From JBGPRB01 sp964422155 (GTDB lineage: Bacteria; Chloroflexota; Dehalococcoidia; Dehalococcoidales; RBG-16-60-22), in the NCBI GenBank assembly GCA_964422155.1, contig CAYQZZ010000006.1:1-57868 (forward strand): a stretch of DNA of 57,868 nucleotides, in the 5' to 3' direction. A model generated the notes under the pieces. It saw only the letters and a program-made list of their open reading frames with translations. It made no database searches and was not told the origin of the DNA. Below are positions 1-9,800 of the stretch, in pieces (position 1 is the first letter of the stretch; each line of letters opens with the position of its first letter). Position numbers and translations under genes: made by a program.

Positions 1-46
1 CATTTACTATATATAACGCTTTGTGATATCATTGCCAGCAAATTAG

Positions 47-814
47 ATGTTCAAGCAATTTGCCTTCATTATCGCTGTCGTCATTACAGGATTGGGTATA
101 TTCTTTATCGGCCTCGATATCCTGGATATTGCCGAGGATTATCGATTATACCTGCCGATTGCCACAGTAAATACAATCTTTATTTCCGCTGTGGCCTTGC
201 TGGTGGCCTCAATCGCCGCCAGGAATTTTACAATCAACGGTTCGTTCGAGATGCTGGGGCTCGGCGGTGCCGTGCTAGCCTTCGGGGTTGGTATTCTGAT
301 ATACGGGTGGTTTACCCGCGCTGTGCTGGAGGTACGTATCACTGTATATGATAGTACGTTCTTTATGGCCGCAGTGATGCATTTTTGCGGCGTAATCTTA
401 CTGAAGTCAAAACTAAGTCTGTCTGGATTGAAATTCCGACACAAGTGGGGAACCATCCTGTTATCTTACCTCGGCATAATCGCCATCATTGTGGCTGTCA
501 CCTGGCTATTATATCGAGGTGTACTGCCTTCGCTCACCGTACCTCGAGATTTAAGCCACGGAATATCAGCTACCCTGTGCATCGCCGCCGCGGTCATTTG
601 CTTTAAAATTTACCTGAAGTCTCATTTCGCTTTCTACTACTGGTATTCTCTGGGCCTGATGCTTTTTACCCTGGGGATACTCTTCATGTCACAGGGTGCC
701 CTTGAAAGCCGGGTGGCGTGGCTGGGGAGGGTTTCTCAGTATGTCGGTGGCATCTACTTTCTGGTGGCTGTTCTTGGCGCTCATCAGCGAGCAAGAATAC
801 CAGAGGTTCAATAA
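47..814 (+). CDS. Multi-span membrane protein, copy 1 (sensor-type N-terminal domain without a kinase)
   Basis: The product has 255 residues and about seven or eight hydrophobic segments spread over its whole length, with no soluble domain. Its overall look, including the ending SQYVGGIYFLVAVLGA, resembles the membrane sensor domain that precedes PAS and histidine-kinase domains in related bacteria, but the protein stops right after the last membrane helix. A close paralogue (roughly 80% identical by eye) lies in opposite orientation at 25,670-26,437, and that copy has a histidine-kinase remnant beside it. The ATG at 47 is used because both copies align from MFKQF. A stop codon lies directly upstream here, and no clear Shine-Dalgarno sequence is visible. 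The function is unknown; a stand-alone or decapitated sensor input domain is the best guess. Confidence 0.75.
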   Translation: MFKQFAFIIAVVITGLGIFFIGLDILDIAEDYRLYLPIATVNTIFISAVALLVASIAARNFTINGSFEMLGLGGAVLAFGVGILIYGWFTRAVLEVRITVYDSTFFMAAVMHFCGVILLKSKLSLSGLKFRHKWGTILLSYLGIIAIIVAVTWLLYRGVLPSLTVPRDLSHGISATLCIAAAVICFKIYLKSHFAFYYWYSLGLMLFTLGILFMSQGALESRVAWLGRVSQYVGGIYFLVAVLGAHQRARIPEVQ

Positions 815-827
815 TCTACTGGATTTT

Positions 828-1442
828 CTAGAATGCAAATCGGTTTCTCAACTTCTCGCTTAATTTCCTGCCCTTAATATATAGCTTTGCAATGGTACCG
901 ATAACTACGGCCTGAAGACCTTGAGACTTTGCCTGTCCATATTTTTCGTAATAAACAATTTCTTGAAGAGGTTTCCGATCAAAGACAACCCCTTTTTTCT
1001 CATCGGCGTAACCCAAAGGCGTATAGGCCACAACCCTGATATAATCGGGAATACCCAGGGTTTCCTTCGCCTGCTTTTCGTCAAATGCCCCTATCCAGCA
1101 GGTTCCCAGGCCCAGATCCGTAGCTGCCAGTATTAGATGTTCGAAAGAAATTCCGATGTCAAGCATGAAATAGTCCATACCTGGCTTGTGGCCGGATGCC
1201 TTTGGGTCCGCGCAGGCTACGATGATGATGGGTGCTTCACTAAGCCACTTTCTTTCTTCTCCAGCAAGCTTTTCTTTCACACTCTGATCCGTGATAACGA
1301 TATACTGCCAGCATTGACGATTTCCCCAGGAAGGAGCCAGTCGCGCTGCCTCCAATATAGTCTTAAGGTCCTTGTCAGATATGGGGTCAGACTTATATCT
1401 TCTAGTACTCCGCCTTTTTTTAACCACCTCCATGTACTCCAC
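828..1442 (-). CDS. Nitroreductase-family FMN oxidoreductase
   Basis: The 204-residue protein has the nitroreductase fold signature: N-terminal RRSTRRYKSDPIS (FMN-phosphate binding), LAPSWGNRQCWQY, and a GLGTCWIGAF segment in the second half. Family members use FMN and NAD(P)H to reduce nitro groups, flavins, quinones or, in some lineages, halogenated aromatics. The last 30 or so residues, rich in Lys and Arg, extend past the usual family end. The gene is convergent with the membrane protein at 47-814, with only 13 bases between them. The substrate cannot be read from the sequence. Confidence 0.88.
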   Translation of the reverse strand: MEYMEVVKKRRSTRRYKSDPISDKDLKTILEAARLAPSWGNRQCWQYIVITDQSVKEKLAGEERKWLSEAPIIIVACADPKASGHKPGMDYFMLDIGISFEHLILAATDLGLGTCWIGAFDEKQAKETLGIPDYIRVVAYTPLGYADEKKGVVFDRKPLQEIVYYEKYGQAKSQGLQAVVIGTIAKLYIKGRKLSEKLRNRFAF

Positions 1443-1478
1443 AAACCATCACCTCCCGATATTTTCTCAGAAGCTAGT

Positions 1479-1805
1479 CTAAGTAGTGCTTTTTACCGGT
1501 TTGCTACTATCAATGTATTTTTTATAGAAGTAAACTCCCTGGGAGTCAACCCTGATCAGTTCTACTTTTAAGTTCCTGTATTTAATGAACTCATCCACAG
1601 CCGCTTTACAGCCACTCCAATACCCGTAATCATCGATAACGATGTATCCTCCTTCGATGACATTATCGTACAGGTGTTCCAAGCAGAATTTAACAGACTC
1701 ATATAAATCGCAATCCAGGTGCAGCAGTGCGATGGCGCCGACCTCGCTTATCGGGATGGTATCGGTGAACCATCCCTTGACCATGTGCACTCTGGCACTA
1801 TCTAA
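1479..1805 (-). pseudogene. TylF/macrocin-O-methyltransferase-type gene, 3' half (disrupted)
   Basis: This is the C-terminal half of a TylF/MycF-type SAM-dependent O-methyltransferase. It begins at about LDSARVHMVKGWFTDTIP and includes LLHLDCDLYESVKFC and GGYIVIDDYGYW, the metal- and SAM-binding half of the fold. It is fused in frame to an IS transposase tail, giving a chimeric open frame of 155 codons (to 1,946). The N-terminal half of the same enzyme lies at 3,220-3,646. Between the halves sit IS ends and a phosphoribosyltransferase-HAD gene. About 15-20 codons of the expected middle appear to be missing, so this is not a clean insertion that could restore the gene on excision. Confidence 0.8.
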
Positions 1806-1946
1806 CTGACCTGCCCCCAATAGTGATACCACTTGTAACCTCGTTACCAAGGTTAAAATAGCTTCAGGAGCTGGCGGCTGGTATTTAAGAGCACTATGAG
1901 GACGTACCTGATTATATTCCTTTCGCCACTGTTTTATCAATACCAT
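1806..1946 (-). mobile_element. IS3-type transposase C-terminal remnant with its terminus
   Basis: Minus-strand codons read IKQWRKEYNQVRPHSAL then YQPPAPEAI, the typical C-terminus of an IS3/IS481-type DDE transposase. They run into a terminus containing CTGACCTGCCCCCAATAGT (plus strand, from 1,806). Only about 30 codons of the transposase survive. A diverged second copy of the same terminal region lies in the same orientation at 3,151-3,213. The two ends enclose the gene at 2,048-3,094. Confidence 0.75.
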
Positions 1947-2047
1947 TGCCTCTCCACGGGGGAGAGTCGAACTCCACCTGAAACACGATATATCGTTACG
2001 GGTGGTTTCTGGGCAACCATTAATAGTGTCTCTCGTTCCGGCAATCG

Positions 2048-3094
2048 CTACCTTCCTAAGGTCCCAAAGGCGATCATCTCATCTATACTAATGGTAGGTA
2101 TTTTGGTGGCTTCCCAGATTTTATTTGCCTGGTTGTAGCTGCTTTCCCAATATTCCGATGGCTTGATTTTTAAAAGAATATCTACCTTGTGTTCGATAAA
2201 TTTACCATTTCGATATTCTTTAGACGGTATATCCCACAAAATTAGTGTATTATACAGGACTCCATGTCTAGCCAACCATTCTTCGGTCTCCGGACGATAT
2301 TTCTCAAGCCTGTTTGACACAATATAATCGATCTCAAAATTGGGAATTAAATAGGATCTGGCATTTCTGAGCCACTCGATATACAGCTTCTCATCCATAT
2401 CAACATGGGGCGGACAATCTTCACAAATTACCCCATCCATATCAACAGCAAGTATGCCTCTCTTCCAGTGCAAAAGTTTCCACTCACCTATCGGTGGATA
2501 AGCACGAAGTAATTTGAAATATATATCCACGTAGTTTACTGCATCTTCACTAATCATTAAGGCTGCTTTGGTGATTTTTACGTTCTTATTTGACGAACGC
2601 ATAATTTGTGCGGGTTCTTCTATTGTTTTTTCATGCTGAACATTGTCATCAACTAGTAAAACATGATACGGTTCTTTCTTTTTATCCACTGTTTCTTCCA
2701 TGTGTTTACTCATCCAATATTGCCCGTCTCTGAACTGCTCCGGAGTGCTGAGCGGTTTCCCGAGCTTTAGTGCAATGATACTGGCGATTAGTAGTCCACC
2801 CCTGGGTATACCAACAATAATGTCATAAGTTTCCGGAAAAGTTTTTATCCAATCATTCGTCCATACCAATAATTCTTCTAGAGTTACAAAGGTGCCCTTC
2901 GTTCTCATCTGGCGCTCAATGTTTTTCATTCGAATATAGAATTTAGCAACGGCTTTACTATCCTTTTTATATAATATATTGTCCAATTTCTTATATATAG
3001 AATAGGCTAGAAACAATGACTTCCCTATCAAATTCCCTCTTGTTCTATTATCAAGCGACCGTCGCAGGTATTTTTTTAATTTATTTTTTAACAT
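2048..3094 (-). CDS. Phosphoribosyltransferase-HAD-like fusion protein
   Basis: The 348-residue protein has two recognisable parts. Residues of about 75-180 look like a type I phosphoribosyltransferase: YDIIVGIPRGGLLIAS is the flexible-loop start, and VLLVDDNVQHEKT sits where the PRPP-binding motif belongs, although the usual Gly-Lys/Arg-Thr loop is altered to His-Glu-Lys-Thr. Residues of about 210-320 contain GILAVDMDGVICED, a HAD-superfamily motif I (DxDG), then YIVSNRLEKYRPETEEWL, which resembles motif II/III context. Such fusions occur in surface-polysaccharide clusters, but the substrate is unknown. The gene lies between two IS ends inside a broken methyltransferase gene, so it probably arrived with the mobile DNA. 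Confidence 0.7.
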   Translation of the reverse strand: MLKNKLKKYLRRSLDNRTRGNLIGKSLFLAYSIYKKLDNILYKKDSKAVAKFYIRMKNIERQMRTKGTFVTLEELLVWTNDWIKTFPETYDIIVGIPRGGLLIASIIALKLGKPLSTPEQFRDGQYWMSKHMEETVDKKKEPYHVLLVDDNVQHEKTIEEPAQIMRSSNKNVKITKAALMISEDAVNYVDIYFKLLRAYPPIGEWKLLHWKRGILAVDMDGVICEDCPPHVDMDEKLYIEWLRNARSYLIPNFEIDYIVSNRLEKYRPETEEWLARHGVLYNTLILWDIPSKEYRNGKFIEHKVDILLKIKPSEYWESSYNQANKIWEATKIPTISIDEMIAFGTLGR

Positions 3095-3150
3095 TTTTAC
3101 TACTCCATACGAACTATCTCAATTAACTAAGTGTAACACTAATATCGGTA

Positions 3151-3219
3151 CTGACCTGCCCCCAGTAGTTGTACCAGTTCTTATGTTAGAGCCACCGTCA
3201 AAATAGCTTCAGGTACCGG
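3151..3219 (-). mobile_element. Second IS terminus, diverged copy of 1,806-1,872
   Basis: The plus strand from 3,151 begins CTGACCTGCCCCCAGTAGT and continues to AAAATAGCTTCAGG, matching 1,806-1,872 at roughly 70%. On the minus strand it still encodes the VPEAILT end of the same transposase family. Both ends have the same orientation, so they are 3' ends of two different IS copies rather than the two ends of one element. Confidence 0.65.
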
Positions 3220-3646
3220 GGTTCCCTCCCCTCTCTGCCTGTTCAAAATTATAATCGAAGTCTCTTTCATCCGGTTCAGGCAATCCCTCCCAGGAGTCGA
3301 ATAGCCAGATGTGCCGGTTATCATTATCTCTGGCTGCAGCAGCAATAACAGCCGCGCTGCCGCCATTACAGACACCACACTCGATAAAGCTACCACTTAC
3401 CCCTCCTCTTTCGAAACGCGAAGCTAATTTATACAATGTAGATAATCTTGGATATGCCAGCATCGTGTAGGGCTTAACGGTTAGAATTAGTTTAGTCTTC
3501 GTTATGTCTCTAACTAAACTCCAGAGGTCTTTGCCATTAATACCTCGAAAAAATCGGAGCCATCTATACAATGCGACAATGAATCGGCTTCTTTTAGCTA
3601 GACCTTTAAGTTGGGCTTTTAATTTAGTCATAGGCGTAAGCACCAT
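3220..3646 (-). pseudogene. TylF/macrocin-O-methyltransferase-type gene, 5' half (disrupted)
   Basis: This is the N-terminal half of the enzyme whose 3' half is at 1,479-1,805. Key segments are FIECGVCNGGSAAVIAAAA (SAM-binding loop) and IWLFDSWEGLPEPDERD, a hallmark of TylF-type methyltransferases. The coding sequence runs into IS-derived DNA near 3,220 and stops at 3,209. The ATG at 3,646 is preferred because the longer open frame (to 3,730) overlaps the end of the upstream FemAB-like gene. The gene was the last member of the minus-strand NRPS-PKS operon and probably no longer makes an active enzyme. Confidence 0.8.
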
Positions 3647-3681
3647 ATATGATAATGCTGATTTCTTACTCGAGTTACCCT

Positions 3682-5454
3682 TCAACCGAGGTGCTTGTAC
3701 AGGAACGAGCCAGCGGCCACGCAGACCCACCGGGGCATTACATACGAGAATAACCGCATGGCCTGGTATTGTACGCCGCTCTCTTCAACGTTGATAAAGC
3801 CCTTTCTACCGGGAAAATAATAGTAAGGTAAGGCAATCGCTTTTGCCCCCCACCTGGTTTTAAAGGTGCGGAGTCCCTCTTCTTCCGGTGTGCAGCGCCC
3901 GAAATCAAAGTACTTATAGTTATTGGCGCAGGCATATTTAATTGCCTCCCAGATTACCAGATGGTTGGGACGTTTCTGCAGGTATTTCTCGTCTGAAGCG
4001 TTGTACTTATAATAAATAGTATTCCCGTGGGTGAGAAAGATGCTCCCGGCCACGGTCTTACCTCCATATTCAGCTATCCCCATGAAACCGCGGTTCTGCG
4101 AAATGACATGACGGAAAATACTCTCAAAGAAAGCGCGCGGTTGCGGGAATACCCCGAGTTTCTTGCGAGTCGCCACGTGCAAACTGTAGAAACGTTCCAT
4201 GTCTTCTTCGCTACTCGTCAGGCGAACGGTAACGTCGCGTTTCTCAGCCTGGTGGATACATCTTCGGACACTAAGGTGAAACCTCTCGCTTAACGCCTTA
4301 AGGTCCGGCTCCAGTTCAAGCAGGTATCTTGTATAGTAATCATAACCCGCCATGTTAAACTGAGCTTTGGGAACCCCATTTTGCCATCCCCTGACTTCTA
4401 AGTACGAAGCAGCACCCGTTTTGACCTCGTTCTTGGCTGTGTTCAGAAGCGATGTAATATCCGCTTCGTCCTTGCCCAGGGGCCAGCAATAGTCGGAGAA
4501 GGGAAGGCAGACCAGTCTTCTTCCCGTTAATTTACTCTGGATAAAGTAAAAGGGTATTGCCGCTCTCATCTGGCCATCTTCATTCTCAATGGTGTAGTAT
4601 CGCGACAAATAGCCATAAGTTTCTTTAATGACCTTGGCCCAGGCGGAAGTATGAAAAATAGTGTTGCTCTCCTGACCGGTGACGAACTTGTCCCAGCGAC
4701 CATCGGTCGTGGGATCGACAATCCTGATTGGCGTAGCCCTTATCTCTTGGCGGCGACGGGGCCCTAAATATTTCCTGAATGTAAAAAACATAAATTTAAG
4801 CTCGGGCACTCTTCCAAATCGCTTAAACCCCGTCCTCTCGGCTCCTTTCAAAGAAGCTGCGTTATTTTCTTCGATGTAGCCTAATGCCCATTTATAACCG
4901 CTCTCTTTGCAGATTCTTAACCGATCGGTTATGATTGAAGGGTGCAGTCTGTTTCCTCTGAACTTCTCGAAGGTGTAGCCGCCTTCTAATATTACTTCGT
5001 CTTCTTTAAGTCTGGAGAACCAGTTTCTGAATCTACCCTCCACTTTTTTATCATCCTCTGGATATATTGTAAATGCTACTCCACATATCTCATTGGTATC
5101 GGCGGTTCTGGCAATATAACAGTTATGGTAGCCGTCCTCATACATCCACCTCCGGAATAGCAGTTTTTGAGCCATATCTTTACTTTCTGATTTTGCCTTC
5201 TGCAATACCTCGTCCATATCTTCTTTAGAAGCCAGCTTTAAAGTATATTTTATGTTGGCCTCAATTTTAGGGATATCCGTTTCCTGTAGATTCAAGGTTA
5301 AACTAATCTGATTGGACCTGCTGTAAATTTGACGTTTAAGCTGTATTAAAAAAATCTTGAGGCCCCCGATCTTGAGTAACAAGTATCCATAATAAATTAA
5401 GGCCCAGATTCTTCTGAATATCAATTGCATGGGATTCTTCATATTCACTTCCAC
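3682..5454 (-). CDS. GNAT acetyltransferase-FemAB-like transferase fusion
   Basis: The 590-residue protein has two parts. Residues of about 55-215 look like a GNAT N-acyltransferase (GGYTFEKFRGNRLHPSI, then IEENNAASLKGAERTGFKRF). Residues of about 240-560 look like a FemAB/BcsL-type aminoacyl or acyl transferase (GRRLVCLPFSDYCWPLG, FHLSVRRCIHQAEK, YYKYNASDEKYLQ, YFDFGRCT). FemAB proteins add amino acids to peptidoglycan or act in exopolysaccharide and exosortase-linked gene sets. The GTG at 5,454 overlaps the previous gene's TAG. The ATG at 5,442, preceded by GGAAG, is an equally good start. Its place in the operon suggests it modifies an NRPS-PKS product or a surface polymer. Confidence 0.8.
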   Translation of the reverse strand: MEVNMKNPMQLIFRRIWALIYYGYLLLKIGGLKIFLIQLKRQIYSRSNQISLTLNLQETDIPKIEANIKYTLKLASKEDMDEVLQKAKSESKDMAQKLLFRRWMYEDGYHNCYIARTADTNEICGVAFTIYPEDDKKVEGRFRNWFSRLKEDEVILEGGYTFEKFRGNRLHPSIITDRLRICKESGYKWALGYIEENNAASLKGAERTGFKRFGRVPELKFMFFTFRKYLGPRRRQEIRATPIRIVDPTTDGRWDKFVTGQESNTIFHTSAWAKVIKETYGYLSRYYTIENEDGQMRAAIPFYFIQSKLTGRRLVCLPFSDYCWPLGKDEADITSLLNTAKNEVKTGAASYLEVRGWQNGVPKAQFNMAGYDYYTRYLLELEPDLKALSERFHLSVRRCIHQAEKRDVTVRLTSSEEDMERFYSLHVATRKKLGVFPQPRAFFESIFRHVISQNRGFMGIAEYGGKTVAGSIFLTHGNTIYYKYNASDEKYLQKRPNHLVIWEAIKYACANNYKYFDFGRCTPEEEGLRTFKTRWGAKAIALPYYYFPGRKGFINVEESGVQYQAMRLFSYVMPRWVCVAAGSFLYKHLG

Positions 5455-6773
5455 TAGTTTTTTAATTTATTCTCCAAAATCCTCATTACAAAATCCGCTA
5501 AGGTCATTGAGTCAATATCTCCGGTTACAGATAAAGCGCTTCTAGCCCGGTTCGGCCATCGCCAGTACCTGAGCAAAGAGGCGTCTGATTGTTCAATTTG
5601 CTGTATAAGCGCTTTCTCGTCAGCCTCGCCGAACTGCTTTAAATTTCCCAGATATATCCCGCAATCATCCGGTTTTGAATTTAATTCTACAATATATCCC
5701 TCACCCTGTAAGAATTTTATCGCCGCTGTAGAAGAATCCGCCTTAACACCGATAACCGGGCGCTTAGAACTCTCCAGAATAAAATCTCTGGAGGCAACAT
5801 ATTTATAACCATCAAACCATTGTTCTGCAGGTACATGTACCTTAATATTTTTCACCAGTACAGTGGCTCGCGCAGAACATTCCGCTTTTACTCTGTATCT
5901 ATCATTACCTTGAGGTTGGATATGAAAGACAAATTTATCTCTTTCTTGCCACCACTCGGCAATTTCTTTTAAAGTGGCCACCCAAACCGGTGGATTGAGT
6001 TCCTTCGCTTTTCCAAGGATTTCCCGCAAACCAGTATCGCAATATTCAATTCTTTCAGGATGTAATGCTAAAACAAATAACTCACCGTTTTTGTGTATTC
6101 TTTGCATGATATCCAGCCAGATATCACCGATCTTCTTTTTATCGGTGATACCCAGTCGTTCCACAATCATTTCGTCATCCGGAATTGAAACAGGAATTTC
6201 AATCAGACCGCTTTCAAATCTCGGCAAAGATAAATACTTTTCGGCTTCTAACGGTGTGTAAAATTCCAGAAGACGGTCAAGATTATTTCTTATGTAACCC
6301 GAGGAATTATTAATATCTTGTATCGGCCACCACAAAACACGACTGCTATCATATAAAAAACCCAAGTCGCTTAGTATGGGGCTTGTGTTTTCATTCGTAC
6401 GAAGAAAAGGAGCACGAAAACCCGTAAAAGGGATCTCGTACCTGTTAAAGATATTTATTGCCTTTTTAAAGTGATTTCTTTTTCCCTCGTTGGCAACCAC
6501 CTTATAATCGATATGTACATAGCCGTGTACTGCAAACTCGACTCCCTGACGGCTCAACTCCTTGATATAGTCGGGATGCCTGTCCAGGACTACTGCGGTT
6601 ATGGCAAAAGTTGGTAAACAGCCTGCACTTCGGGTTATCTCGTAGTATTTCTTGAGACGGCGTTCAAACCTCTTTGGAGAAATACCGAACCGGCACGCTA
6701 CTGTAAAAATCCTCGAAATTAAATTTCTGAGTCCTCTCGACTTTGATAAAAAGTCCAATTTCATGCCTGCCAT
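5454..6773 (-). CDS. Polysaccharide-deacetylase-like protein
   Basis: The 439-residue protein carries NodB-type segments: VEFAVHGYVHIDYKV (the metal-binding His-x-x-x-His site), FTGFRAPFLRTNENTSPIL (substrate-groove Arg) and LFVLALHPERIEY (last catalytic His). It starts at an ATG preceded by GGAGAATATC. The first 55 residues and the C-terminal 170 or so are not explained by the deacetylase fold. The region after residue 290 looks like beta-rich accessory sequence. It lies directly upstream of the FemAB fusion (1-base overlap) and downstream of the PKS, so it is probably co-transcribed with both. The likely role is removal of acetyl groups from an amino sugar or a related amide. Confidence 0.75.
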   Translation of the reverse strand: MAGMKLDFLSKSRGLRNLISRIFTVACRFGISPKRFERRLKKYYEITRSAGCLPTFAITAVVLDRHPDYIKELSRQGVEFAVHGYVHIDYKVVANEGKRNHFKKAINIFNRYEIPFTGFRAPFLRTNENTSPILSDLGFLYDSSRVLWWPIQDINNSSGYIRNNLDRLLEFYTPLEAEKYLSLPRFESGLIEIPVSIPDDEMIVERLGITDKKKIGDIWLDIMQRIHKNGELFVLALHPERIEYCDTGLREILGKAKELNPPVWVATLKEIAEWWQERDKFVFHIQPQGNDRYRVKAECSARATVLVKNIKVHVPAEQWFDGYKYVASRDFILESSKRPVIGVKADSSTAAIKFLQGEGYIVELNSKPDDCGIYLGNLKQFGEADEKALIQQIEQSDASLLRYWRWPNRARSALSVTGDIDSMTLADFVMRILENKLKN

Positions 6774-6869
6774 GATATTCTCCTAAGGTCGGATAAATAT
6801 AATATTTTTATTCTTAGTATGGTTATAATACTCTGGACCATTTTTGCACAACAGCCTTATCTTAAATTT

Positions 6870-9800
6870 TCATACTTTACTGCTTGGTAGTCGCTCTAAT
6901 ACGTCCTGAAGGCACACATTGATTTTTTCAGCCAGAAGTGACACAAATGGCTCGGTAAGCATCTGCCTGGGATAAACCGGTAGTTTGTGAAGCTCGATTC
7001 CTCCTGCGGCTATTTCACTCCAGTTTAATTCCGGGAGATTGTTGTTTTTATACTCCTTGGCCGGAATAAAATGGACAATTCGTCCCGGATAAGTATCTTT
7101 GGGCGCGTACTCGATTGCTGCCCTGTCGTTAGTTTCTTCCAGTTGATACAGCAAGGAATGGTACCCGTTATCTCGATGAAACTCAAACCCTCTTTTCGAT
7201 TTCATCGTTTCAATCAGCAGCGCTAACCTTTCTTTGATTAGATCCATCCGCCGTTTCAGGAAGCCTTTTTCTCCGGAGAGTAACCTGCCCCAATTAAATT
7301 GAATCTTCTGGAAATAATAATAGACAATATCAAGAAATGATTGGGGTGGCGCATTATTCCAGTTGTAGGTTTCCATGAAAAGCAACAGAGCCACTTCCTG
7401 CCCCTGGGCACGCAACTGTTGGGCCATCTCAAGCGCCACCGTACCACCCATGCAAAAGCCGCCCAGTAAATACGGGCCCACAGGCTGGATAGTCTGAATC
7501 TCCTGCAGGTATTGAGCGGCCATATCCTCGATACGGGTCTGGAAAGGCTGTTCCCTGTCCAGACCGCGTGATTGCAGTCCGTATACCGCCTGTTCCGGTT
7601 TTAAATAGCGTAACAGGTTATGATAGATTAAGACGTTACCCCCACCCGCATGTACGAGATAAAGAGGTGACTTGGAATTGCCGCTTTTCATCTCCACTAG
7701 ACATTTCCAGGAAGTAGTATCTTCACTATCGCGAATAATTTCGGCCAGTTTCTTAATGGTAGGTGCTTTGTAGAGAGTAGCTATGGGAAATCTTTTATTG
7801 AATATTCCCTCAATTTTAGCAAACAACTGTACCGCTATCAGAGAGTTCCCGCCAAGATCGAAGAAATTGTCAGCGCTATTTACCCGCTTGACGCCGAGTA
7901 TATCCTGCCATATAGCCACGAGGGTCTGTTCAACATCTTTATCATGGTCATCACGGGCATTCACTCGCCGTTTATCCAGATGTTCTTCCACAGACCAGGT
8001 CAATTCATTCCGCTCTTTTAACACAGTAGTCTCAACGGAGACTGTTCCATGCATCTGCTTGCTAGTTTTAACCCAGTAACGCTGACGTTCGAAGGGATAG
8101 GTTGGTAATGGAAGGCGATGGCGTTTCTCACCCGCATAAAATCCATCCCAATCCACCTGGACGTCGGCAAGCCAGAACTGGCCGAGGGTATTTAGAATAT
8201 AAGCCAAATCAGATTTGCTTTCTTTCGGATGTCTTGTTGATGAAAGTATAATTTGTTCTCCTGCATCCGGGTGCTGTTTAGCCAGCGTACTAAAGGTGCT
8301 CCCCGGCCCTACTTCCAGGAGAATGCGGTTCGGTTCTTTTAATAACTCCTTTATACAATCAGAAAATCTCACCGTTTGGCGTAGATGCCTGGCCCAGTAT
8401 TCCGGATTCATTGCCTCATCCGGTGTAATCCATGTACCGGTAACATTTGAAGCAAATGGAATCCGTTGTGCATTCAGTCTGACTTGTTTCACCTGTTCGG
8501 CAAATGCATTTATTATGGGGTCCATCATTCTGGAATGAAAGGCATGAGAAGTGCGGATATTCCGGCAAAGCACGTTTTTATTCGAGAGCTGCTTCTCTAA
8601 ATCCGCGATAGCCTCCTTTTCATCGGAAACAACGCATAAAGAAGGCAGGTTAATAACCGCAATTGACAGTTTTTCATTTAATAATGGCTGTAACTCTTTC
8701 TCGGAAAGAAAAACGGCCAGCATCGAGCCGCCGGGCAGTTCCTGCATGAGTCGGCCTCTGGCTGCTACCACCGTTAGGGCATCCTCAAGAGAAAACACCC
8801 CGGCCAGACAAGCCGCCACGTATTCTCCGATGCTGTGCCCCACCATCGCTACTGGATGTACTCCCCAGGACATCCATAGCTTGGCAAGGGCGTATTCAAT
8901 GGTAAACAGCGCCGGTTGCGTGATATATGTCTGCACCAGCTTCTGCTCTGCGTCCTGAACTTTGTCTTCTGGTGGATATATAACTTCACGTAAATCCAGG
9001 CCGAGGTGAGGCTGGAGTATCCTGGCACAGCGGTCTACCTGTTCCCGGAATACCGGCTCGGTTTTATAGAGTTCCAGCCCCATGTTAACGTACTGGGAAC
9101 CCTGCCCTGAAAAGATAAATACCACATCTTTTTGAGCGGCTTTACAAACGGATGAAAGAACTCGTTTCTGGTCGCCTGTTTCCAGGGCATTCACGGCATC
9201 ATCGGTGTTCTGACAGACCAGCATGCGCCGGTAATCGAACGCCTTCCGCCCGTTCTGGAGAGTAAAAGCGACATCGGCCAGGTTCAGGTCCCGGTGGAGC
9301 TTCAGGTGTTCGGTGAAATTCTTGGTCGCTGTCTCCAGAGCGGTGGCTGTCCTGGCTGATAGTAGCAATAGCTGCCGCGGTCTTGATTCCATGGAGGAAT
9401 TGATAACGGGGGCTTCTTCCAGAATGACATGCGCATTCGTCCCTCCAATGCCGAACGAACTGACCCCTGCTCGTCGGGGATATTGGGCTTCCCATGCCAT
9501 CAGTTTGTTATTGACATGGAAAGGACTGTTCTTAAAATCGATTTCAGGATTGGCTTTTTGAAAATGCAGGGTTGGCGGTATCGTTTTATTCTTGAGCGCC
9601 ATGACGGTCTTGATAAAGCCGGTAACGCCGGCGGCAACATCCAGGTGCCCGATGTTTGTCTTTACCGAACCAATAGCGCAGAAGCCCTTCTTGTCGGTAT
9701 AGTTACTGAAAGCTTTGGTGAGTGCCGCAATTTCGATAGGGTCGCCGAGAGAAGTCCCCGTCCCGTGTGCTTCGATAAACGAGATTGAATCGGCCTCAAC

